A stretch of DNA of 5,315 nucleotides from assembly GCA_019237515.1 (NCBI GenBank), contig JAFAGX010000267.1, positions 1-5,315 of the forward strand. Reading direction: 5' to 3'. This DNA comes from Acidobacteriaceae bacterium. GTDB lineage: Bacteria > Acidobacteriota > Terriglobia > Terriglobales > SbA1. Shown in pieces: positions 1-5,315 of this stretch. The notes under the pieces are model-generated. The model was given only the letters and a program-made list of their open reading frames with translations, was not told the DNA's origin and did not search any database. Position numbers and translations under genes: made by a program. Position 1 is the stretch's first letter. Each line of letters begins with the position of its first letter.

Positions 1-2173
1 ACGAAATCGGATTGGCAACGCGCTGCCCAGATTCATCGGGAACATGGGAGAACAGCCACGTCGTTATCTGCCAGTCACCACGCAGCCAGCGGTGTTTGCG
101 GCGATTGTAAGCGCTGTAATGCGAAGGGTAATCCTCGATCACTTCGATGTCGCTAGCCAGGCCGGCACGAGCGTAGGCGCCTTCAATCAGGTCGTGGCTA
201 AGCAGGGCGTTGTTCGGAAAGCGGTGATTGAGGACACGGTGTAGCGTGTCGACTTCGTAGATTCCCTTGCCGGCGAAACTTGCTTCGCCGTAGAGGTCCT
301 GGTAAACGTCCGAAATCGCGCGGGTGTAAATATCGAAGCCTGTCTCTCCGGAGTAAATGGCGGCGAGCCTTGATTTCGCGGCGCTCTGCACGCTGACACC
401 TACACGGGGCTGCAAGATGCCATAGCCGGCCACGACGATGTTGCGTTCGGCATCAATAATGGCCTGGTTTAGCGGATGCGCCAGGCAACCGATCATGCGA
501 GGTGCGGATCCTCGAGGCAATTCGGTGTCGGAATCCAGCGTGATCACGTAGCGCACGTTGGCGAGTACCGAGAGATCCCCGACTTTCACCGGGAAGCTGT
601 CGTATTCATGCCTGAGATATTTGTTCAAATCCATCAGCTTGCCGCGCTTCCGTTCCCAACCCATCCATACTTTTTCATGGGGGTTGTAAACCCGGTGACG
701 GTGAAGCATGAGGAATGATCCTTTGCCTTCTGCCGCGTACTTATCGTTCAACTTGCGCACGAGCTCGGCACACAGATCGATGAGTGGGCTGTCCTCGCGG
801 GAGCTGTGGCGCGAATCCGGAAGATCGCTCAGGATGATGAAATGTATATTGCGGTCGCGATTGCCGAGAAAGCGGACTTCCACGTCCTCGACCAATCGAT
901 GGACTTGCTTCTCATTAAGCAGCAGCGTCGGAACGGCAACGAGCGTGACGCAATCATTGGCGACCCCCTCTGAGAAATCAAGCTTCGGCAGGATCTCGGG
1001 TCGCAACAACGATGTGGTCAGATAGTTGATGAGCAGCACCGCGCTCTGCGAAGCGGGCAAGAGCAGGGCAACGATTGCGAGAAAAATCAGATCGGGCGGA
1101 CTGAACCGGTTTGTGATCAGAACTACGATCGCAGTGATGATGGCGAAGGCGATGATCTCGATTCCGGGGAGGTAGTACTCGTCTGGATGGCTGCGCAGGA
1201 AATCCGCCGAGCGTTGCGCAAATGTCGGGCGAAAGCGCACCCGCTGATGAAGCAGGGTCTTGCCTTCCGCCAGCAGGTAATACCCGATATGAGAACGACG
1301 AAGATCCAAGCGCGGATCGTCGCTGTGCGTCTCGGCGGCTTCCCGTGCTAATGCAAGCGCATGCCTGGCAACTTCGGTCTCGGTGCAATCGCTCCGCTGA
1401 GAGACTTTCACCACTCGCTTGCGGTAGACCTCGCGGCTTTCAAAATCCATTTGCGCATAGGCTCCGGCAGGGTCCTGCTGCAAGATTTTGTCAAACAGGA
1501 TTAGCGGCTCGAGCAATTCCTTCCACGAAGCTTGGGTGGCGTCTCGCAGGCTGGTTATGCAAAAGCCCATTCCATGGACGCCATTCTTATCCTCCAGGAC
1601 CTTGGCTGCACGCCTGACGATTTCTTCCAGAAGCACCATCTTGAGAGCTGGAACAAGCGCAATCAGCTCCTTCATGTTCAGAATGGTGACTTCCTGGAAT
1701 GCAAGAACGTATGACGACAGCGCCTGTTCGGTGAATCGGTACTGCGCGGCGGAAAGGAATCCTTGTGCCAGGGCAAGCGGCCTCGGCGTGACTGCATCAT
1801 GATCTGCCACGACATGAGGGACTTTGCTCATCGCCTTGAGTCCATCCACCATGCCGTATAGTTCCATGTCGACCAGGTTGATGTTGTCGTGCAGCCAACG
1901 GAAGTCATCAGGAACGACCGCGTCTGCGGCTAAAGGAGCGCGAAATGGCTGAGATTGGGTGGTAATCGCATTGCGTAAGCTGCGGTAGCGCTCAAAAATG
2001 GTATCCGAGGAACGCAGACCCGGTACCCATGACAAACCCTGAGCCAGTTCGACCGCATGGGCATGCAGAGCTTTAGCGTTGTCACTTTCGACCAGAGAGG
2101 GATCGCTAGCTGCAGCTTCCTGCAGGCGTTCAGCCTCTTCGTTTATGACTTCCACGTGCGTGTTTTCCGGCAT
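1..2173 (-). CDS. Cyclic beta-1,2-glucan synthase-like giant glycosyltransferase (GT84, NdvB/ChvB type), N-terminal part, runs off the left edge
   Basis: Reading from the ATG at 2173-2171, this frame stays open for 724 codons to the window edge, so the C-terminal part is missing. Family members are very large inner-membrane proteins (often more than 2,500 residues) that polymerise UDP-glucose into beta-1,2-glucan; GT84 is followed by a cyclising domain and a GH94 phosphorylase-like domain. Residues 1-330 are soluble-looking and helical. Two hydrophobic segments follow at about 338-355 and 362-385, then the family-typical PKLDFSEG stretch (396-403). The glycosyltransferase core shows the nucleotide-sugar-binding acidic motif LDSDTELP (D547, D549), the GKGIYEVD stretch (635-642), SHDLIEG with D661, and RKHRWLRGDWQ (692-702), which corresponds to the Q-x-x-R-W region of processive glycosyltransferases. 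An in-frame TGA lies 3 nt before the ATG, so no earlier start is possible. No clear Shine-Dalgarno is seen; translation may be coupled to the ABC gene ending 13 nt upstream. The family is secure; the linkage and the cyclic nature of the product are inferred, since the downstream domains are outside the window. Confidence 0.9.
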   Translation of the reverse strand, partial: MPENTHVEVINEEAERLQEAAASDPSLVESDNAKALHAHAVELAQGLSWVPGLRSSDTIFERYRSLRNAITTQSQPFRAPLAADAVVPDDFRWLHDNINLVDMELYGMVDGLKAMSKVPHVVADHDAVTPRPLALAQGFLSAAQYRFTEQALSSYVLAFQEVTILNMKELIALVPALKMVLLEEIVRRAAKVLEDKNGVHGMGFCITSLRDATQASWKELLEPLILFDKILQQDPAGAYAQMDFESREVYRKRVVKVSQRSDCTETEVARHALALAREAAETHSDDPRLDLRRSHIGYYLLAEGKTLLHQRVRFRPTFAQRSADFLRSHPDEYYLPGIEIIAFAIITAIVVLITNRFSPPDLIFLAIVALLLPASQSAVLLINYLTTSLLRPEILPKLDFSEGVANDCVTLVAVPTLLLNEKQVHRLVEDVEVRFLGNRDRNIHFIILSDLPDSRHSSREDSPLIDLCAELVRKLNDKYAAEGKGSFLMLHRHRVYNPHEKVWMGWERKRGKLMDLNKYLRHEYDSFPVKVGDLSVLANVRYVITLDSDTELPRGSAPRMIGCLAHPLNQAIIDAERNIVVAGYGILQPRVGVSVQSAAKSRLAAIYSGETGFDIYTRAISDVYQDLYGEASFAGKGIYEVDTLHRVLNHRFPNNALLSHDLIEGAYARAGLASDIEVIEDYPSHYSAYNRRKHRWLRGDWQITTWLFSHVPDESGQRVANPIS

Positions 2174-2186
2174 GAATCAACAGTAG

Positions 2187-4004
2187 TTAACGATAACTGG
2201 CAGCTTGCAATTCGAACATCTCGGCGTAACGCCCGCCAAGAAGCGAAAGCTGCTCGTGAGTTCCTTCTTCCGCGATTTTGCCCTTTTCCAGTACTACGAT
2301 GCGATCTGCCATTCGTACGGTCGAGAAGCGATGAGAAATAAAAAGTGCCATCTTCCCCGACGTAAGTTCGGCGAAACGGCGAAACACTTCGAATTCACTG
2401 CGTGCATCCAGCGATGCCGTAGGCTCGTCAAGGATTAAGAGCTGCGCATCGCGGAGGTAGGCGCGAGCGAGGGCCACTTTCTGCCACTCGCCACCCGAGA
2501 GATCAACTCCGCCTTCGAACCTTCGACCTAACATTTGTTCGTACTCATGCGGAAGACGTGCGATCACTTCATCTGCCAGACTCTTATGCGCGGCATCTCG
2601 CAGCAAAGCAAGATTATCGAGTTCCTGAATCAGGCCAGATGCGATGTTTTCGCGCGCAGTCATCTCGTAACGCATGAAGTCCTGAAAGATGACTCCGATC
2701 TCATGATAAAGATCGTCGAGGTCGTACTCGCGGAGGTCGATGCCATCGAGCAGAATCTGCCCATCAGTAGGATCGTAGAGCCGCGTCATCAGCTTGACAA
2801 TGGTCGTTTTTCCCTCCCCGTTCTCGCCGATAAGGGCCACCCTCTCGCCCGGATGGAGATGAAAGTTTAGGCGATTGATGACCAGCCGCTCAGTGCCGGG
2901 ATAGCGAAAAGAAACGCCGCGGAACTCGAAGCCGATCCGAATGGGGCGGGGGGCTGGAATCGCGTTTGGCTTGGAGCGGATGGTGGGCCGCATCTCGAAG
3001 AAAGCGAGCAAATCAGTAAGAAACAGCGCCTGGTCGGCAATTCCCGCCAAAGTGGAGAAGACCTGCTGAATATTTAAGCTGGCCTGCTGGATCGCGCCAG
3101 CAAGCAAAGTCAAAGTGCCAATGCTAAGGACGCCAGCAACGGTGCGCCAGATGACCCAGGCATACGCCGCGTAGTAACCGAGCGTTCCAATAATTGACAG
3201 AGCCGCGCCAGCGATGAGACGGCGCCGCGCCAGCGAAACATCCTCGGAGTAAATCCGGTTGGAAAGCTGCGTAAAACGCTCGGTCAGGAATGCGCTGAGG
3301 CCGAAGAGCTTGAGCTCTTTTGCGGCTTCTTTGCTTCCGCCCAAGACTCGCAAATAATCGAGCTGGCGCTTGATGGGAGTCTGGTTGAAATTTTTGGCGT
3401 AGCCCAAAAACGCGAAATGGCTCTCGCCCAGAAACGCCGGCAGGACGCCGGCAATCAGCAGCAGCATCAGCCACGGCGAGTAGACGATGATGGTGGCCGA
3501 CATGGTAATGGCCGTGATCAACTGCTGGACCAGCCGGCCAATGGACTGAATCATTCCCAGACGATCCGTTGCCTGCACGCGAGCACGTTCGAGGCGGTCA
3601 TAAAAGACCGGGTCTTCGTAGGAGGTCAGATCCAGTTCCGAGGCATGTTTCATGACCGCGATGCTGACGTGCCGCGTGTATTTGTCGGCAAGCAAGGAGT
3701 CCAAGAAGTCAATTCCGCGCGTCAGGATACTGAGAAAGACGGCGACACCGAACTCGGCCACTACCAGCCACCAGAAGCTGGCATTCACGGGCTGATGGGA
3801 TGACACGGAGTGAACAATGCGGTCGATGATCAGCTTGGTGATCCAGAGCAGAGCGACCGGTAACACGGCTGCAATAAAACGGAACAGCAAACCGAGGGAA
3901 ACCACCACCGGCCCTGATTGCCAGACGATCTTGAGAACCGGAGGAACATTTCGCAGCGCGGTTAAGCGCTCCTGCCATGCATTACGGAACTTGTTCTGCG
4001 CCAT
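2187..4004 (-). CDS. ABC exporter half-transporter (fused permease and ATPase), possibly glucan or peptide export
   Basis: This complete 605-residue protein has the normal length for an ABCB-type half-transporter, which works as a dimer in the inner membrane. The membrane domain has hydrophobic segments at roughly 33-61, 77-105, 157-193 and 262-308. The ATPase domain has Walker A GENGEGKTT (393-401), Q-loop Q441, signature LSGGEWQ (502-508), Walker B LLILDEP (522-528, catalytic E527) and H-loop H558, so all catalytic motifs are intact. There is no N-terminal C39 peptidase domain, which argues against a processing bacteriocin exporter. The ATG at 4004 is preceded by a weak purine-rich AAGAG about 6 nt upstream. 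The gene is first in an apparent operon with the glucan synthase-like gene, mirroring ndvA/ndvB pairing. The signature carries E-W where the classical glucan exporters have LSGGQ, so it may belong to a different exporter subfamily. The ABC exporter call is very secure; the substrate is inferred from its neighbour only. Confidence 0.95.
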   Translation of the reverse strand: MAQNKFRNAWQERLTALRNVPPVLKIVWQSGPVVVSLGLLFRFIAAVLPVALLWITKLIIDRIVHSVSSHQPVNASFWWLVVAEFGVAVFLSILTRGIDFLDSLLADKYTRHVSIAVMKHASELDLTSYEDPVFYDRLERARVQATDRLGMIQSIGRLVQQLITAITMSATIIVYSPWLMLLLIAGVLPAFLGESHFAFLGYAKNFNQTPIKRQLDYLRVLGGSKEAAKELKLFGLSAFLTERFTQLSNRIYSEDVSLARRRLIAGAALSIIGTLGYYAAYAWVIWRTVAGVLSIGTLTLLAGAIQQASLNIQQVFSTLAGIADQALFLTDLLAFFEMRPTIRSKPNAIPAPRPIRIGFEFRGVSFRYPGTERLVINRLNFHLHPGERVALIGENGEGKTTIVKLMTRLYDPTDGQILLDGIDLREYDLDDLYHEIGVIFQDFMRYEMTARENIASGLIQELDNLALLRDAAHKSLADEVIARLPHEYEQMLGRRFEGGVDLSGGEWQKVALARAYLRDAQLLILDEPTASLDARSEFEVFRRFAELTSGKMALFISHRFSTVRMADRIVVLEKGKIAEEGTHEQLSLLGGRYAEMFELQAASYR

Positions 4005-4054
4005 ATTGCTCTTAAAATGACTAGATCTGCTGCGTCGGGTCGGTGTTCAATCTG

Positions 4055-4084
4055 ATTATCTGCTATCGCGGCGTGCCATATCAA
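4055..4084 (-). promoter_or_regulatory. Candidate sigma70-type promoter for the exporter/glucan synthase operon
   Basis: Read on the minus strand, TTGATA (4084-4079) matches five of six bases of the -35 consensus and GATAAT (4060-4055) five of six of the -10 consensus, with an 18-nt spacer. The predicted transcript would start near 4048, leaving about 44 nt of leader before the ATG at 4004. Repeat elements begin 5 bp upstream of the -35 box. This is a by-eye match and the organism's own consensus is unknown. Confidence 0.5.
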
Positions 4085-4088
4085 AGAT

Positions 4089-4120
4089 GCACAAAACTAC
4101 CACAAGGTTTGTGCGCACAA
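4089..4120. promoter_or_regulatory. Interleaved inverted repeats, candidate operator
   Basis: GCACAAA (4089-4095) is an exact inverted match to TTTGTGC (4108-4114), separated by 12 nt. The right arm is also part of a perfect 12-bp palindrome, TTGTGCGCACAA (4109-4120). The site thus contains three copies of a GCACAA-like half-site. It lies at about -41 to -72 relative to the predicted operon start, a position typical of activator binding. No known regulator is assigned, and no regulator gene is in the window. Confidence 0.4.
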
Positions 4121-4192
4121 CAACTTATGCAGGTTGGTCGCCTCTTTCAGGATCTGAGGACGCAGCAGACCAGTCAACAACTGTTGCAGGTT
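4118..4192. repeat. Imperfect 18-nt direct repeat pair
   Basis: The two copies, CAACAACTTATGCAGGTT (4118-4135) and CAACAACTGTTGCAGGTT (4175-4192), match at 16 of 18 positions, differing only in the two central bases. Their starts are 57 nt apart. Preserved arms around a variable centre suggest a protein-binding site or a remnant duplication. The first copy overlaps the end of the 12-bp palindrome at 4109-4120. Confidence 0.55.
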
Positions 4193-4308
4193 TAGACCCA
4201 GTCTTTAGTTCGAAGCTGGCGCGCTAAGCTCGTTGAAAGCTTGCCTCACCGAGTACCGTTAAGGTATTCACCTGATTACGGTAGTGATTCAAAAGGCTCT
4301 CCTTGTAT

Positions 4309-4320
4309 CCGCGAAAGCGG
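4309..4320 (+). other. Small hairpin with GAAA tetraloop
   Basis: CCGC (4309-4312) pairs exactly with GCGG (4317-4320) around a GAAA loop, a stable GNRA-type tetraloop if transcribed on the plus strand. It lies 153 nt before the hydrolase ATG and might be in its leader. No run of T follows, so it is not a normal intrinsic terminator. A 4-bp stem can arise by chance. Confidence 0.3.
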
Positions 4321-4401
4321 CGGTCCGTACTAAGCTGGAACGCGAACAGAGAAGTTGATCTGCCTCCGTTTCTGGAAATTTTTTCGCGTTGGGGTGAAAA
4401 A

Positions 4402-4416
4402 TCTGGACTCTCCAGA
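4402..4416 (+). other. Small inverted repeat upstream of the hydrolase gene
   Basis: TCTGGA (4402-4407) pairs perfectly with TCCAGA (4411-4416) across a 3-nt loop. Just before it, TTTTTC (4380-4385) and GAAAAA (4396-4401) form a second, weaker A/T-rich inverted pair. Both lie within 95 nt of the hydrolase start. They could be an operator or leader structure; no T-tract follows on the plus strand. Confidence 0.3.
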
Positions 4417-4449
4417 GACTTAGGCTGCGGGAAACCGGCTTCTCTCAAG

Positions 4450-4455
4450 CATAAT
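4450..4455 (+). promoter_or_regulatory. Weak candidate -10 box for the hydrolase gene
   Basis: CATAAT matches five of six bases of the -10 consensus and sits 17 nt before the ATG at 4473, which would give a very short leader. No reasonable -35 hexamer is seen at the right distance, so the call is tentative. No better promoter for this gene was found in the intergenic region. Confidence 0.2.
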
Positions 4456-4472
4456 TGAAACGCTCCTTCCTC

Positions 4473-5315
4473 ATGCGTTGGGACAGACGTAAATTCTTGC
4501 GAGCCATTGCCACCGGCTCGATTGTGCTGCCTTTGAGCAGCAGAGGCTGGGCGTCCAAGGCTCTGCTCTCGCTACCTTCTTCCGAGCACGAGGCCGACAA
4601 TTCCCTGCTGGAAGAGTTGCAGCGCGCGGCCTTTGAGTTTTTCTGGAATGAGGCTGATGCGCATACCGGGCTAGTGCGGGACCGCGCCAATGCCGACGGA
4701 ATTGATGCCCGCGTGACGGCGAGCATCGCCGCGACGGGATTTGGGCTTACCGCATTATGCATCGGGCATGAACGCAACTACCGCAATCCTCCGGAAATCA
4801 CCGAACGGGTGCGCACAACATTGCACTTCCTGCTCAACGAGGCCCAGCACGTAAACGGCTTTCTCTATCATTTCGTAGACATGAGGAATGGCAACCGGCT
4901 GGGATTCTCGGAAATTTCGCCGATCGACATGGCGATTCTGCTATGTGGGGTGCTGACCTGTCGCGAAGCCATCAACGATGGCGAAATCCGGCGCGATGCC
5001 ACTGAGCTCTATGAGCGCGTCGACTGGCCGTGGCTATTGAATGGTGGCGACACCTTCTCGATGCACTGGACTCCGGAGCTGGAATTCAGCCCCAAGCGGT
5101 GGGACGCGTACTGCGAGTCGATGATGCTCTACCTGCTGGCGATGGGGTCTCCGACGAAGCCAATTCCGCCGCGATCATGGGATGCGATTCGTCGGCCTTA
5201 CATGGTCTATCAGGGATATCGATACATCTCGATTCCCGCGCCGCTGTTCGTCCACCAATTTTCACATGCCTGGTTTGATTTCAGAGCGAAGCGGGACCAG
5301 CATACAGATTATTTT
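4473..5315 (+). CDS. Tat-exported glucoamylase-family (PF10091, GH144-like) glycoside hydrolase, N-terminal part, runs off the right edge
   Basis: The frame from the ATG at 4473 is open for 281 codons to the window end; family members are usually about 430-480 residues, so roughly the last third is missing. The N-terminus has a twin-arginine signal: D-RRKFL at 4-9, a modest hydrophobic stretch (11-21) and likely cleavage after A27 or A30, so the mature enzyme should be periplasmic or lipid-free exported. The mature part shows family hallmarks: FEFFWNEAD followed by TGLVRDRA, ASIAATGFGLTAL, GFLYHFVDM (129-137), the acidic SEISPID (E147, D152), VDWPWL (from 183), RWDAYCE (from 209), SPTKPIPP, and HQFSHAWFDFR (261-271). 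PF10091 includes GH144 endo-beta-1,2-glucanases and related domains inside cyclic glucan synthases. A TTG at 4455 is an in-frame alternative start after a TAA at 4452, but the ATG places the RR motif normally. No Shine-Dalgarno is visible. The family is secure; beta-1,2-glucan as substrate is inferred from the adjacent synthase. Confidence 0.88.
   Translation, partial: MRWDRRKFLRAIATGSIVLPLSSRGWASKALLSLPSSEHEADNSLLEELQRAAFEFFWNEADAHTGLVRDRANADGIDARVTASIAATGFGLTALCIGHERNYRNPPEITERVRTTLHFLLNEAQHVNGFLYHFVDMRNGNRLGFSEISPIDMAILLCGVLTCREAINDGEIRRDATELYERVDWPWLLNGGDTFSMHWTPELEFSPKRWDAYCESMMLYLLAMGSPTKPIPPRSWDAIRRPYMVYQGYRYISIPAPLFVHQFSHAWFDFRAKRDQHTDYF

Larger units (their letters stand above)
4005..4472. 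other. 468-bp divergent intergenic region with regulatory-looking repeats
   Basis: No convincing gene is seen here; an open frame at 4224-4448 on the minus strand has no recognisable protein features. The region separates the minus-strand exporter/synthase operon from the plus-strand hydrolase. It is visibly poorer in GC than the flanking genes. It holds a sigma70-like promoter facing left, a cluster of inverted and direct repeats at 4089-4192, and small hairpins at 4309-4320 and 4402-4416. It does not match any riboswitch or small RNA family that I recognise by eye. Confidence 0.8.

Noticed and set aside
978..1388. Minus-strand open frame of 136 codons overlapping the glycosyltransferase
   Set aside because: It is an alternate frame on the same strand inside the synthase; the synthase frame there encodes membrane segments and conserved motifs, so this is a shadow.
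2174..2200. Possible terminator between exporter and synthase genes
   Set aside because: The 13-nt gap has no stem-loop or T-tract; read-through is more likely.
44..2341. Several plus-strand open frames (44-244, 476-718, 708-1025, 1222-1617, 1488-1802, 2057-2341)
   Set aside because: They lie antisense to the long, motif-rich glycosyltransferase frame (or its junction with the exporter) and have no recognisable protein features.
4224..4448. Minus-strand open frame of 74 codons in the intergenic region
   Set aside because: The product has low-complexity, non-conserved-looking composition, no motif and no clear ribosome binding site.
4445..4777. Minus-strand open frame of 110 codons opposite the hydrolase N-terminus
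   Set aside because: It overlaps the Tat signal and conserved mature start of the hydrolase, whose frame matches a known family.
4111..4820. Shared 12-mer GTGCGCACAACA at 4111-4122 and 4809-4820
   Set aside because: The second copy is inside a conserved coding stretch of the hydrolase and flanking bases do not match, so it is probably coincidence.

Overview
The window holds three protein-coding genes and one long intergenic region. It looks like chromosomal DNA from a soil-type bacterium with moderate to fairly high GC. The protein style resembles acidobacterial homologues, but this is an impression from family resemblance; the window has no rRNA or other marker gene.

Layout. From the left edge to 2173, on the minus strand, runs the first 724 codons of a very large glycosyltransferase of the cyclic beta-1,2-glucan synthase type (NdvB/ChvB, GT84). 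It is uninterrupted and continues beyond base 1. Immediately upstream on the same strand, with a 13-nt gap, is a complete 605-residue ABC exporter half-transporter with fused membrane and ATPase domains (2187-4004). The two appear to form one operon. After a 468-bp gap (4005-4472), a gene on the plus strand (4473 to the right edge) encodes the first 281 residues of a Tat-exported glycoside hydrolase of the 'glucoamylase/DUF' family PF10091, to which the GH144 endo-beta-1,2-glucanases belong.

Working model (inference). The synthase polymerises a glucan at the inner membrane, the ABC protein may help export it or a related product, and the divergently transcribed periplasmic hydrolase may trim or recycle it. 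Pairing a transporter with an NdvB-like enzyme recalls the ndvA-ndvB / chvA-chvB pairs of Rhizobiales. However, this ATPase has an unusual LSGGEWQ signature, and its substrate cannot be read from sequence.

The intergenic region is the least explained part. It contains a good sigma70-like promoter for the minus-strand operon. Just upstream of that promoter are a perfect 12-bp palindrome, an interleaved inverted repeat and an 18-nt imperfect direct repeat. Nearer the hydrolase gene are two small hairpins. I found no mobile element, CRISPR array, tRNA or rRNA, and no clear system of an unknown kind.
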